In this document: positions 1 to 8,594 of the stretch, piece after piece | Layout of the letters: every line of letters starts with the position of its first letter | Position numbering within the stretch: position 1 is the first letter of the stretch | DNA from: Enterococcus villorum | GTDB taxonomy: Bacteria > Bacillota > Bacilli > Lactobacillales > Enterococcaceae | Direction: 5' to 3' | NCBI RefSeq assembly: GCF_007990225.1 | Contig: NZ_BJWF01000003.1 | Location: forward strand, 1 to 64,000 | DNA length: 64,000 bases | Translations under genes and position numbers: made by a program | The notes under the pieces: generated by a model | The model's database searches: none | Seen by the model: the letters and a program-made list of their open reading frames with translations, nothing else | What the model was told of the DNA's origin: nothing

Positions 1-47
1 CAGCGTCGGCATCAGCGTCGGCATCAGCATCAGCATCGGCGTCAGCT
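1..47 (-). repeat. Ala-Asp dipeptide repeat (hexanucleotide repeat)
   Basis: On the plus strand this is a run of GCATCN/GCGTCN hexamers. In the adhesin frame it encodes about eight consecutive Ala-Asp dipeptides after a short Pro-Asp-Asp-Asp-Glu stretch. Such repeats form extended acidic stalks and vary in copy number by slippage. The array continues past the left edge. Confidence 0.85.
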
Positions 48-1390
48 TCATCATCATCTGGTATGATAGCAGTTGTTGGCAAACTTGGATTATTATTTTC
101 ATCGTAAGCAATCAATTGAATCTCATCCAGTGGTGCCACATCGTCAGAAGAAACTGGAATAGTGAAATTTCCATTTTCATCAGCTTGACCTTGTCCAATG
201 ATATTTCCATCTTGATCTCGAATAATAACTGTTGCATTTGGATCTGCCATACCAGTTACTTCATAACCATCTGTTGAACTACCAGTTACTGCCACATTAT
301 AAGGTGCTGTGACTTCTTCTCCTTCATAAAAAACTGGCGTATAGCCATCAGCAGTTGAAGCGATAGCAATCGATAATACATCTGCTTTAACAATATTTGC
401 AACAAATCCAGCTTCATACGGCGCACTCATATCTACCCCAGCAGCAACCAAATCACTATAATTCGGGTCCTGGATTAATGTAGGGATAGTAACCGTTGTT
501 GAACCTAAAAGACTAGCATCTGCTAACGTACCAACTAATGGAGCCCCTACATCAACTAAAGCTGTTGCCGTAGCAAAGGTAACATCAAAAGCTGGTTTAA
601 TCGTGAGTGATAATGTACCGTTGATTGTAGCAGCCGCCGTAGTTCCCAACAGTCCGCTACCATCATTAGGAGTTGCTTCGAGAGCTTGCACCGCATCATT
701 GATTCCTGTTAAAATTTCAGTTAAACCTTCACGAATAACGGTTTCTAAAGAGCCATCTAACTCACCATAAATATATTCGTCACCTTGCATTTGAAGTTCA
801 AGAGGCACTTCTGCTGAAGTCAATGTACTTAAATTTTCCAACAAAGCAAGTTGTGCATACACTTCATCTAAGTTAACAGAAGCCAATGGGTTAAGGTTTA
901 CAATATCCTCTACAGCAGACACTAAAGTCGTAACTGCCCCATCAACGATAGTTAATAAAGGCTGTAGTTCGTCTGTAGGTAATAAAATATCTGTTTGGAA
1001 AGTACCACTACCATTTGGATTAACTAAGCCTTGCATCTCTTCTGGAATGGCTAAAACGGCATATCTTGAACCATTTATTACACTTAAATCAATACCACTA
1101 TCAGCATTAATGGTGAAATCAACATTACGTGTCGCTCCTTCTAAAGGATAAGGAGCTGCAGCCGTTGTTCCACTAGTATTAGATGCACTTAAGGTGTCAA
1201 AAAGTTGTCCACTAATCAAGTCAGCATAAACTTGTTGTGAGCCTACAGTAAACAAAGGAGTGGCAATAGAAATAGGTGCTGTCCCCAGCAGCATGCCTGC
1301 AGCAATCGATGTTCCAACGAATAAGTATTTTTTGGATCGGCGTTTTGCTCTTGCCTTTTGATCCATACTTTTTTTATAGTCCTTTTTCAT
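1..1390 (-). CDS. Secreted surface adhesin-like protein, C-terminus cut by window edge
   Basis: The minus-strand frame is open from ATG at 1390 to the left edge (463 codons seen), with an AAGGGGG ribosome site just upstream. The N-terminus is basic (MKKDYKK...) and followed by a hydrophobic stretch at about residues 25-45, a Gram-positive signal peptide. A long Thr/Ala/Leu-rich region (about 60-370) has no motif I recognise. Residues about 370-445 look like a bacterial Ig fold of the Big_6 type (phrases such as GYEVTGMADPNATV and ENGNFTIPVS). An acidic Ala-Asp repeat then runs to the edge, like the stalks of cell-wall-anchored adhesins. An LPxTG anchor would be expected beyond the window but is not seen. 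The gene is divergent from an Mga-type regulator that may control it. Secretion is clear; the adhesin role is inferred. Confidence 0.75.
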   Translation of the reverse strand, partial: MKKDYKKSMDQKARAKRRSKKYLFVGTSIAAGMLLGTAPISIATPLFTVGSQQVYADLISGQLFDTLSASNTSGTTAAAPYPLEGATRNVDFTINADSGIDLSVINGSRYAVLAIPEEMQGLVNPNGSGTFQTDILLPTDELQPLLTIVDGAVTTLVSAVEDIVNLNPLASVNLDEVYAQLALLENLSTLTSAEVPLELQMQGDEYIYGELDGSLETVIREGLTEILTGINDAVQALEATPNDGSGLLGTTAAATINGTLSLTIKPAFDVTFATATALVDVGAPLVGTLADASLLGSTTVTIPTLIQDPNYSDLVAAGVDMSAPYEAGFVANIVKADVLSIAIASTADGYTPVFYEGEEVTAPYNVAVTGSSTDGYEVTGMADPNATVIIRDQDGNIIGQGQADENGNFTIPVSSDDVAPLDEIQLIAYDENNNPSLPTTAIIPDDDEADADADADADADADA

Positions 1391-1890
1391 TTTTTTCCCC
1401 CTTAGGTCTTAGATGCTTACTCTTTATTTAATTTATTTCCATCCCCGTCAAGCCAACCACTGTTCCCAATTCATTCCTACTAGCAACACCCCTCTACTAT
1501 TTAAAAAAAGATATCTTTTTTGTTTCTTCAGTTAACTTAAGTTACTGTGATTTTAGCAAGAGCAAAATTAAAAATCTATTATTAAGTTCTAATGTTTTTT
1601 AAATAACCTTTGTATTCTGAATTTACTAGAAAAAAATTGTTAGAATATAGCATAATATTTCGCTTTTAAAACCGAATAAACTATAATTAAGTACATAAAA
1701 TAAACCTATTCACCTTTTTCTAAAAACGAAATATTAAAATAACGCAAATATAAATATATTTTTTTATTAAATTTCTAAAGTCAATGATTATAACAAATTT
1801 TTTTCTCATTTTTTGCAAAAAAAAAGAGCAAACCTTAATAATTTATTTTAGGGAAGAATTATTGTTCATTCGTAGGAAGAGGAAAAAAAT
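1391..1890. promoter_or_regulatory. Divergent intergenic region between adhesin and Mga-like regulator
   Basis: This 500-bp gene-free stretch is very AT-rich, with long A and T runs at about 1740-1830. It must hold the promoters of both divergent genes. I could not assign convincing -35/-10 pairs because TATAAT-like matches are too frequent. A ribosome site (AGGAAGAGG) ends it before the regulator ATG at 1891. Regulator binding here is inferred from the arrangement only. Confidence 0.5.
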
Positions 1891-3348
1891 ATGAATTACT
1901 ATAGTGTACTAGAGAAGAATATTCAAGTTCAACTAATGATCTTAGAAAATTTGTATGCACAAACCTGTTGTACGTTGGAAGAACTTTCTCAATCAACGAA
2001 TAGTGATAAACGTTCTATTTTAAATTATTGTGAATACATCAAAGAATTATCTAAACATAAGGTAAAAAAAGAAGACAAAGGTTATGTCTTTACAGGAACG
2101 GTCGTTGATTATCAACTTTTACTATTAAAAATTTTAGAGTGCTCTGCTATTTTCCAATTAATAAAAAAAGTATGTTTCCAACCTAAAGTTGATTTACATG
2201 AATTTTCATATGAAAACAACGTAAGTGTCCCCTCATTAAGAAGACATATTACTCGAGTCAATCAACTACTTGAAAAGTATCACCTACAACTAAAAACCTC
2301 AAAAGGTGCCGTTTATATCAAAGGCAATGAATTGCACGTACGCTATCTTATTTATTTAATTTTATGGCAAAGTTATCAAGGCGTTATCTGGCCTTTTTCT
2401 ACGATTGATTTTCAAGAGCTATTTTCAGGAATTGAGTATGCATTTCAGCTTACTAGACAAAAGCCAAACAAAATAAAAATGATTGAGTGGTGTTACATTA
2501 TCGCCATTACCTTATTGCGATCAGAACAAGATAACTCGATTAACAAAACGGATTTACCAGAATTTACAGAGGATTTGTGGGAAAATTTTGGGGATATTAC
2601 TAAGAAATTACAGAGAATGAGCGAAAAAGCTGAAATAAACCTAGAGGAAATGAAATTTTTATTTCTTTGGTTGCAAACACGTTCAGCATTTTATCTAAAA
2701 GAAAATCATTTAGATAAAGCGATAAAAATCCATTTACATCATGGAACTCCTATCAAACAATTTCAAAATAGTTTCTATACCTATATTTATTCTATCGGAT
2801 TTAAATCTTCACAAATCAACTTAAAGAAAAGATTGTTGAACAGTACAATCTTAGCCAATGGGATGAGTGGTATTTTATTCCCACAATTTTCTACAATCAA
2901 GCAAGATTTTACCTCGATTGTAGAAATACGTTATCCAACTTTTAATCGAGAGATCACCAAATTGACTGAACAGATCAAAAATCAATATCAAAATTTGGAT
3001 TGGGTCAGTCCATGGCATTTAATCGAAGCTTTTATGATTGTTAGTTCTCCTACCTATTTTGACAAAGAAATAAAAATAAAATTTGAAAGTGACTTACCTT
3101 TGAGTATTGAGCTAAACTATATGAGTAGTTTACAAGAGCAGTTACGTATGTATATCAATGTACTTTTCACGAATGATCTTTTATTTGAACCAGATTTGAT
3201 CATTCGAACGACAGATATGCCGTTCAAGGTTGTGACTTATGAAGAGACCATTCCATGTTTAATTGTACCAACAGAAATGTCTAGTGAGAAAATTTATGCG
3301 TTGAGTCAACAGATCAAAAAACTAATTATTCCATCAGATGAGAAGTGA
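1891..3348 (+). CDS. Mga/AtxA-family transcriptional regulator
   Basis: 485 aa, the usual size for the Mga family. The N-terminus carries the winged-helix HTH (about residues 8-60, including TLEELSQSTNSDKRSILNY). A second HTH follows at about 105-150 (VSVPSLRRHITRVNQLLEKY). The remainder is the PRD-like helical region (about 170-390) and a C-terminal EIIB-like region. Mga proteins activate surface-protein genes in streptococci and answer to PTS phosphorylation through PRD histidines. The ribosome site AGGAAGAGG precedes ATG. Its divergent surface-protein neighbour is the natural candidate target, which is an inference. Mga-like proteins are numerous in enterococci, so no specific name is given. 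Confidence 0.85.
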   Translation: MNYYSVLEKNIQVQLMILENLYAQTCCTLEELSQSTNSDKRSILNYCEYIKELSKHKVKKEDKGYVFTGTVVDYQLLLLKILECSAIFQLIKKVCFQPKVDLHEFSYENNVSVPSLRRHITRVNQLLEKYHLQLKTSKGAVYIKGNELHVRYLIYLILWQSYQGVIWPFSTIDFQELFSGIEYAFQLTRQKPNKIKMIEWCYIIAITLLRSEQDNSINKTDLPEFTEDLWENFGDITKKLQRMSEKAEINLEEMKFLFLWLQTRSAFYLKENHLDKAIKIHLHHGTPIKQFQNSFYTYIYSIGFKSSQINLKKRLLNSTILANGMSGILFPQFSTIKQDFTSIVEIRYPTFNREITKLTEQIKNQYQNLDWVSPWHLIEAFMIVSSPTYFDKEIKIKFESDLPLSIELNYMSSLQEQLRMYINVLFTNDLLFEPDLIIRTTDMPFKVVTYEETIPCLIVPTEMSSEKIYALSQQIKKLIIPSDEK

Positions 3349-3460
3349 AAAAGATAAAAGCTAGAAAAAAATTTTGGTAGTTAAACGTAAAGAAATGAAC
3401 GTAGTTTTTGTTTTTTTTAAATCGGTTTGTAAAAAATTATTTTTCTAGTTTTATAAATAA

Positions 3461-3486
3461 AAAAGACCGTCTAAGCGGTCTTTTTT
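3461..3486. terminator. Bidirectional intrinsic terminator between mga-like gene and csp
   Basis: GACCG-tcta-less stem: AAAAGACCG, loop tctaag, CGGTCTTTTTT. A 5-bp GC core flanked by A and T tracts lets it serve both convergent genes, the Mga-like gene on plus and csp on minus. Confidence 0.85.
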
Positions 3487-3499
3487 CTTCAACAAATTA

Positions 3500-3700
3500 T
3501 TATAATTTAGTCACTTCAGCAGCTTGAGGACCACGTGCGCCTTCAACAATTGTAAATTCAACTTCTTGACCTTCTTCTAAGCTCTTGAAGCCATCTCCTT
3601 GAATTGCTGAAAAATGTACAAAAACATCGTCTCCACCGTCTACTGTAATAAATCCAAATCCTTTTTCATTGTTGAACCATTTTACTGTTCCATGTTCCAT
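3500..3700 (-). CDS. Cold-shock protein (CspA/CspC family)
   Basis: 66 aa, a complete single cold-shock domain. It has both RNA-binding motifs, KGFGFITV (RNP1, about residues 13-20) and VFVHF (RNP2, about 26-30), and the usual start [16 protein letters not shown]. The protein binds single-stranded RNA and DNA as an RNA chaperone in the cytoplasm. It is monocistronic, with its own sigma-A promoter (3748-3776) and a GGAGG ribosome site. The ribosome site can pair perfectly with 3801-3812 (see findings). Several csp paralogues are usual in enterococci, so I do not assign a letter. Confidence 0.95.
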   Translation of the reverse strand: MEHGTVKWFNNEKGFGFITVDGGDDVFVHFSAIQGDGFKSLEEGQEVEFTIVEGARGPQAAEVTKL

Positions 3701-3747
3701 AAATGTATAGCCTCCAAAAAAGTTCTTGCAAGAATCCTTGCATAGAT

Positions 3748-3776
3748 ATTATACCGAATTTAGAAAACGCTCGCAA
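3748..3776 (-). promoter_or_regulatory. Sigma-A promoter of the cold-shock gene
   Basis: On the minus strand TTGCGA (3776-3771), a 17-bp spacer, then a perfect TATAAT (3753-3748). The start site would be near 3741, giving a leader of about 40 nt. The leader holds a small hairpin (TGCAAG/CTTGCA) and the ribosome site. Confidence 0.8.
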
Positions 3777-3823
3777 GCTTTGCTAGATTTATTTTTTTAT
3801 CTTTTTTGGAGGATTTGAAACAC

Positions 3824-4432
3824 TTATTTTGCAGCAGTAAATACTTTATTTACTTCATCCCAATTGACTACATTCCAAAATGCTTCAATGTATTCAGGAC
3901 GTACATTTTTATATTTTAAGTAATAAGCATGTTCCCAAACATCTAATCCCAAAATTGGTGTCTTGCCTTCCATTAATGGAGAGTCTTGATTAGCTGTGGA
4001 AGTAATCGCTAATTTCTCTCCATCAAGGACTAACCAAGCCCAACCTGATCCAAAGCGACCAGCAGCGGCCTTTTTAAACTCTTCTTTGAATGTGGCAAAA
4101 TCACCAAAAACTTCGTCAATCGCTTCTTTAATTTCACCAGTTGGCTCTCCACCTGCGTTTGGTGCCATAATTTTCCAAAAGAAAGAATGGTTCGCATGTC
4201 CTCCACCATTATTACGAACAGCTGTTTTGATATCTGTAGGAATCGCATCCATATCAGAAACCAAATCCTCTACTGTTTTTTCTCCTAGCTCTGGATATTT
4301 TTCAATCGCTGCATTTAAATTTGTGACATAAGTATTATGGTGCTTATCATGATGCAAATGCATCGTTTCTTCATCAATATAAGGTTCTAACGCATCAAAT
4401 GCATAAGGTAAATCTGGTAATGTGTAAGTCAT
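3824..4432 (-). CDS. sodA: Superoxide dismutase, Mn/Fe type
   Basis: 202 aa, the normal family length, from ATG at 4432. An upstream in-frame start at 4450 would overlap the GAGGAGGA ribosome site, so 4432 is preferred. The start [10 protein letters not shown], the metal-ligand segment around [23 protein letters not shown], and the signature DVWEHAYY with Asp and His ligands near the C-terminus are all present. It converts superoxide to hydrogen peroxide and oxygen in the cytoplasm. Enterococci carry a single Mn-type SodA, so manganese is the likely metal. It lies downstream of gtrA on the same strand, and no clear terminator separates it from the cold-shock gene further on. Confidence 0.97.
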   Translation of the reverse strand: MTYTLPDLPYAFDALEPYIDEETMHLHHDKHHNTYVTNLNAAIEKYPELGEKTVEDLVSDMDAIPTDIKTAVRNNGGGHANHSFFWKIMAPNAGGEPTGEIKEAIDEVFGDFATFKEEFKKAAAGRFGSGWAWLVLDGEKLAITSTANQDSPLMEGKTPILGLDVWEHAYYLKYKNVRPEYIEAFWNVVNWDEVNKVFTAAK

Positions 4433-4530
4433 AAAAAAATTCCTCCTCAATGTGTTTGTTCATAGTCTTTACACTACAAAGAGTAACAAAGAGAAAGGAA
4501 TTCTTCAAAAGTTATGCCTACTATTTATTT

Positions 4531-4995
4531 TTATTTTTGTTCTTCAGAAAAGTCTTCTTCAATAACTTCTGTTTCCTTAAATACAAATAATTTACTGAAA
4601 ACATAATTAGCAATCACAACGATGATTTGCGTGATGACTTTGGCCACATAACTATTTATATGCATGACTTTAATCAACAAAAGCATCGATCCCATATCCA
4701 TCCCATAAGAAAGGAGACGGTAAAATAAAAATGTCAGACATTCAATGATAAAATGCCATATATTGGGTGACTTAGAATGAAATACCCATAGCTTATTTGT
4801 TATAAAAGCAAACAAGGCAGAACAAATCCAAGAAATTGTATTTGAAATTGGCATACTTAGTTTAAAATATTGTAAAGCTATAGCATAACTGACAATGTTC
4901 ACGATTGTTGCCAATCCACCAAAAAAAAGATAAATAAAAATTTCCCAATATCCTTTTTCTTCTAATAAATGTTTAAATCGATAATAAAGACTCAT
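4531..4995 (-). CDS. GtrA-family membrane protein
   Basis: 154 aa with four predicted membrane segments (about residues 20-40, 48-70, 85-108, 115-138), the GtrA/DPMS fold. It has the typical FxxNKLWVF phrase after segment 2 (FAFITNKLWVF). Family members are thought to flip or help transfer polyprenyl-linked sugars for teichoic acid or polysaccharide glycosylation. The C-terminus is acidic (EVIEEDFSEEQK). It precedes sodA on the same strand with a 98-bp gap. No glycosyltransferase partner is adjacent, so its substrate is unknown. Confidence 0.85.
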   Translation of the reverse strand: MSLYYRFKHLLEEKGYWEIFIYLFFGGLATIVNIVSYAIALQYFKLSMPISNTISWICSALFAFITNKLWVFHSKSPNIWHFIIECLTFLFYRLLSYGMDMGSMLLLIKVMHINSYVAKVITQIIVVIANYVFSKLFVFKETEVIEEDFSEEQK

Positions 4996-5153
4996 TGTTC
5001 ATCCTACCTTACTAATCATTCTTATCCATCATACCTTATTTATGTCTAATTTTCATCTATGTCGTTCAGTTTTATTTTTTGTTTATCCAATTGAGCAAAG
5101 TATATTCCTTTCATAGAATAAAATTTTTTCTCCATTCATTTTTAGAAAACGAT

Positions 5154-5181
5154 TTGACTGGTCTATTTATCCTTGTATTTC
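5154..5181 (+). promoter_or_regulatory. Possible promoter of the DUF1189 gene
   Basis: TTGACT at 5154-5159, 16-bp spacer, TATTTC at 5176-5181. The -35 is good and the -10 is poor. Confidence 0.35.
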
Positions 5182-5236
5182 TCTTAATACTTCGCTAGAA
5201 TTGCTAATGATGACTGTATATGTAAGAGGAGGAACT

Positions 5237-6040
5237 ATGACAACAAAACAATTAATTATCAGCTCATTCACGCAATTTAAAGAGCTCAAAAATGCAAAAA
5301 ATACGCCATTCGCTAAATCAATCCTTTATCTTTTAGTGCTTAGTATCATTATGGCTTTGCCTATATCCTATCAAGTTTTTCAAATTTTAGAAAATATAAG
5401 GCACGATGGACAACAAATTGCTCAAAAAATCCCAGATTTTTCTATTGAAAATGGGAGAATTCAAACAAAGGAGCATGAGGGATTCATTTATCAAACGAAC
5501 TCAATCATTTTCACTTTTGATCCTGAAGGTAAACGTTCAGAAAAAGATATTTCTTCTGATTTGATTGGGAACATTCTTAGTGTGGGTTTACTTAAAAACA
5601 AACTTGTTGTTGCCTTTCCTAATACAGGTGGCTCTGCCGGTTTATTAACTCATAGCCCATTTGAATTGGACTATAAAAATGAAGCATTAAAGAATTTAAC
5701 TGGTAAACAACTACGAAAGACATTAAATGAAACTTCTCTTCCTTTTTGGATCAAAGCAGCAGTTTTCTTGATTTCCATTTATCCTAGTTTTTTGAATTTG
5801 ATTGTTACGTTACTTTTAGCCAACTTCGCCGCTTATATTTATGCGCGTCTACGTTTAACTAAAGCAACTTTTCTAGATTGCTTGAAGACAATGATCTATG
5901 CTATTTCATTGCCAACAGTCTTAGCGACAATCTTATTAATTTTTCTACCAAGCTTTGATACAAGTGCGTTTATTGCCATTGCTGGGCTCTTTATTTTTGG
6001 ACAAGCCATAAAGGGTTGGCCAAAAATAAAGTTGCGCTAA
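5237..6040 (+). CDS. DUF1189-family membrane protein
   Basis: 267 aa from ATG at 5237, preceded by AGAGGAGGA. The frame also has an earlier ATG at 5201 with no ribosome site. One membrane segment lies near the N-terminus (about residues 25-45, after FTQFKELKNAKNTPFAKSI). An extracellular domain of about 120 residues follows, then three or four C-terminal segments (about 165-265). This is the layout of DUF1189, whose function is not established. It is monocistronic with a strong terminator behind it. The family name comes from overall architecture and N-terminal similarity. Confidence 0.75.
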   Translation: MTTKQLIISSFTQFKELKNAKNTPFAKSILYLLVLSIIMALPISYQVFQILENIRHDGQQIAQKIPDFSIENGRIQTKEHEGFIYQTNSIIFTFDPEGKRSEKDISSDLIGNILSVGLLKNKLVVAFPNTGGSAGLLTHSPFELDYKNEALKNLTGKQLRKTLNETSLPFWIKAAVFLISIYPSFLNLIVTLLLANFAAYIYARLRLTKATFLDCLKTMIYAISLPTVLATILLIFLPSFDTSAFIAIAGLFIFGQAIKGWPKIKLR

Positions 6041-6061
6041 CCATTGGAATAACAAATAATG

Positions 6062-6108
6062 AAAACGACTTTTTGGTATTCGAAAAATGAATACCAAAAA
6101 GTCGTTTT
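6062..6108. terminator. Strong bidirectional intrinsic terminator
   Basis: Perfect 20-bp inverted repeat: left arm 6062-6081 (AAAACGACTTTTTGGTATTC), loop 6082-6088, right arm 6089-6108. A and T tracts on both sides suit the convergent DUF1189 and dehydrogenase genes. Confidence 0.9.
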
Positions 6109-6200
6109 ATTGATCATATCTATAACTAACGATATTTATTAATACCCTTTTGTTAACCCAACTTTATTGATGGTAATCTCTTGATTTTCAATATAGCTTT

Positions 6201-7085
6201 TTAAATTTTTAAAAAAATAGCCATCAACTTATTTTGAAAATCTGGGGTTAATCCAGCAATATGAGAAGTCAATAATACATTATCCATTTCCCACAAAGGA
6301 CTTTCTTTTGGCAAGGGTTCTTCTTCAAATACATCTAATGCAGCAAACGCTAATTTTCCTTCATCTAACGCTTGAATTAAATCTATGGTTTTTACAGAGT
6401 CTCCACGACCGACATTTATAAATAGAGTATGCGTTGCAAAATGTTCAAATAAACGTTCATTGTAAAGACCTTTTGTCTGTTCAGTCAGTGGTAAGATATT
6501 TACAACAATGTCCATTTGGGATATAATTTGCTTCAATTCTTTTAATGGATAGGTTTGAATAAATCCATCTACTGGATGACCTGTAGTATTGATTCCGTAA
6601 CAAGAAATCCCAAAATTATCCGCCTTTTGTGCAACCAGTTTACCAATTTTTCCTGTACCAACAATCAAAAGTTTTTGTTTTTCTAGCGCTTGATAGTGAA
6701 CAGCGGTACCTAGCCACTTTTTATTTAATTGAGCTTTTTGGGCTTGAAACAACCCACGAGAATAGCCTAAAATCACACCCATAATATGTTCGGCTATTGA
6801 TTGACTATGAATACCACTACCATTTGAAAGTAAGATTCCTTTTTCAGAAAAAGTGGTTAAAGGCAAAGCATCAACACCTGCGGAAATCGAATGAACCCAT
6901 TTTAAATGGTCTGAGGCTAATAAATCCTTTTCGTATTTCCGATTCCAACCTAAACTAATTTCTACATGAGGTATATCAGCTGATTCAAGTTCAGTTTTTA
7001 CAGTATAATCAGGAGCCAATTGGTTCATCTCATCAATAAATTCCGGTCTAAACTCTCGATCTAGATAAATAATTTTTTCTGCCAT
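6201..7085 (-). CDS. D-2-hydroxyacid dehydrogenase, C-terminus probably frameshifted
   Basis: 294 aa from ATG at 7085 (AAAGGTGG ribosome site; the GTG at 7097 overlaps it). It is an NAD-dependent 2-hydroxyacid dehydrogenase of the phosphoglycerate or hydroxyisocaproate dehydrogenase type. The Rossmann phrase is VGTGKIGKLVAQKA (about residue 146). Catalytic Arg is in NVGRGDSV, Glu in DVFEEEPLP and His in LLTSHIAG. Substrate specificity cannot be read. The frame stops at 6201 just after a run of seven T (6217-6211). One extra T would extend it to TAA at 6139-6141 and add a tail ending NKVGLTKGY, which resembles the normal family end (N-x-V-D-L-x-x-G-Y). Hence this is a frameshifted gene or a sequence error. 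The active site is intact either way. Confidence 0.85.
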   Translation of the reverse strand: MAEKIIYLDREFRPEFIDEMNQLAPDYTVKTELESADIPHVEISLGWNRKYEKDLLASDHLKWVHSISAGVDALPLTTFSEKGILLSNGSGIHSQSIAEHIMGVILGYSRGLFQAQKAQLNKKWLGTAVHYQALEKQKLLIVGTGKIGKLVAQKADNFGISCYGINTTGHPVDGFIQTYPLKELKQIISQMDIVVNILPLTEQTKGLYNERLFEHFATHTLFINVGRGDSVKTIDLIQALDEGKLAFAALDVFEEEPLPKESPLWEMDNVLLTSHIAGLTPDFQNKLMAIFLKI

Positions 7086-7193
7086 TCTTATTTCCACCTT
7101 TCTTAGCCTACTACTGTCAAGTGTTCTTTTTTGTACATCATCTAAAAAAGGAGTTTTCCAAGCTATTATTAGCTAAAGAAACGCTCCTCTTTT

Positions 7194-7487
7194 TTATTGT
7201 TCTTTGAAATGATAAGTAGGTTCATTTAACGATGCATCATAATCAACAACAAGATCATAGTCCTTGAAAAACCAATCATCGGCTTCTTCTATAAAAAATA
7301 GTTTATTATTTAAGACTACTTGTTTCATCGGATGTTCTGGTTGCTCCACGGACATCCCGATAGAAAAACCATCGTGTACTTCTGTTTTTCCATATACTTT
7401 TCCAAAAAAGCGAATACCATAATGCTCAGGTGTTTCTACTTCTTCTTCGAACCATTTTTGTGCATTTTCTGTTATTGATAATTCCAT
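7194..7487 (-). CDS. HesB/YneR-like protein (iron-sulfur biosynthesis fold)
   Basis: 97 aa. MELSITENAQKWFEEEVE and GIRFFGKVYG followed by HDGFSIGMSVEQP match the YneR branch of the HesB/IscA-like fold. No cysteine is present, so classical [Fe-S] scaffolding by the Cys triad is excluded. It lies 12 bp downstream of ktrA on the same strand and is probably co-transcribed. A hairpin-like, T-rich stretch at about 7145-7195 may terminate the unit. Function in this branch is not established. Confidence 0.8.
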   Translation of the reverse strand: MELSITENAQKWFEEEVETPEHYGIRFFGKVYGKTEVHDGFSIGMSVEQPEHPMKQVVLNNKLFFIEEADDWFFKDYDLVVDYDASLNEPTYHFKEQ

Positions 7488-7499
7488 TCCAGCATCTCC

Positions 7500-8165
7500 T
7501 TATTGATTCATTTTGTCATCTAAAATATCGACATCTTCTGTTTCACCAATCACTAATAAATTATCATTTTCCCGAACGTATTCATCGGCAGCAGGCGAAA
7601 CGATGACTTTCTGGTCAAATCGGCGAATGGCTACAACCGTTAAATCATATTTTTGTCTAAAATTCAACTGTGCTAATGTTTTATTGAAGAATTTTGGGTT
7701 GGAAACTCGGATTTCAGCAAGAGAAAACTGATCGGATAGTTCTAAGTAATCTAATATATTTTTCGATACTAAATTATGAGCGATCCGAATACCCATGTCT
7801 CGCTCTGGGTGAACAACTCGATCTGCGCCGATTTTCTCTAATACTCGAGCATGGTATTCATTTTGTGCTTTTGCCAAAATATTAGGTACACCCATTTCTT
7901 TCACCATCAGAGTGACTAGAATACTTGCTTGGATATCTTCACCAATTGCGATGATCACATGATCAAAATTTCTAATTCCCAATGAGCGTAAGGTCATCTC
8001 ATCTTGCGCATTTGCTACCACAGCATGAGTAGCAATATTCATATATTCATTTACGCGGTCTTCACTACTATCGATCGCTAATACTTCTTGTCCTGATTCA
8101 ACTAACGTACGACAAATACTGCCACCAAACCTTCCGAGTCCGACAATTGCATAATTTTGTTTCAC
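7500..8165 (-). CDS. ktrA: KtrA/TrkA-type potassium uptake regulatory subunit
   Basis: 221 aa, a full RCK subunit. An N-terminal Rossmann domain (GLGRFGGS at about residues 9-16 and acidic strand end AIDSSEDR) binds nucleotide. A C-terminal RCK_C domain (about 135-215) is the usual site for cyclic di-AMP. It gates a KtrB/KtrD potassium channel at the membrane; no ktrB is in the window. The start is GTG at 8165 with GGGAGGA upstream, and a promoter lies at 8194-8222. KtrC is an equally possible name. Confidence 0.88.
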   Translation of the reverse strand: MKQNYAIVGLGRFGGSICRTLVESGQEVLAIDSSEDRVNEYMNIATHAVVANAQDEMTLRSLGIRNFDHVIIAIGEDIQASILVTLMVKEMGVPNILAKAQNEYHARVLEKIGADRVVHPERDMGIRIAHNLVSKNILDYLELSDQFSLAEIRVSNPKFFNKTLAQLNFRQKYDLTVVAIRRFDQKVIVSPAADEYVRENDNLLVIGETEDVDILDDKMNQ

Positions 8166-8193
8166 TTGCTTCCTCCCTTATCTGTTTTATTTA

Positions 8194-8222
8194 AGTATAG
8201 CAAAGGCTTTCTAAAAACGAAA
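8194..8222 (-). promoter_or_regulatory. Promoter of ktrA
   Basis: Minus strand TTTCGT (8222-8217), 17-bp spacer, TATACT (8199-8194), with an extended -10 TGC. It lies about 30 bp before the GTG start. Confidence 0.6.
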
Positions 8223-8594
8223 GTAAGCTTTCTTTTTATGTATTGATCAATAGCTCTTAATATAAAAATATTCAATCAAATCAGCTGATGCAATAAGTTG
8301 AAAAATGATTTTGCTTTAATTTTTTTATGCAGACATCCGCTTACCAACTAGAGAAAGGATTTGTTCTCTTCTAACTCAATATTTATTTCGTTCACCAGTT
8401 AGACAGATATGTCGAATAAAACAAACAAGAAATACTGCTTATTTGTCAGTTGAATAACTAATAGTTATCTTGTCAAAAAGGCATTCACTCCCCATTGATA
8501 AAAGATAGGAAATGAATGCCTGAATCAAGTACTGGCTATTATTAATCATCCCAGTTAAGTTGTAGAAATGAAATAGCTTGAAAAAAAATTTACG
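8223..8594. other. Intergenic region between lia operon and ktrA
   Basis: About 370 bp without a supportable gene. It holds the lia terminator at 8479-8521. The remainder is AT-rich with no ORF of note and no recognisable RNA. Confidence 0.6.
8479..8521 (-). terminator. Terminator of the liaFSR operon
   Basis: Minus strand AGGCATTCA ... TGAATGCCT (9-bp arms, about 25-nt loop) followed by TTTTTG. It lies about 75 bp after the liaR stop. Confidence 0.65.

Noticed and set aside
3996-4331. 111-codon frame opposite sodA
   Set aside because: Antisense shadow; sodA is certain.
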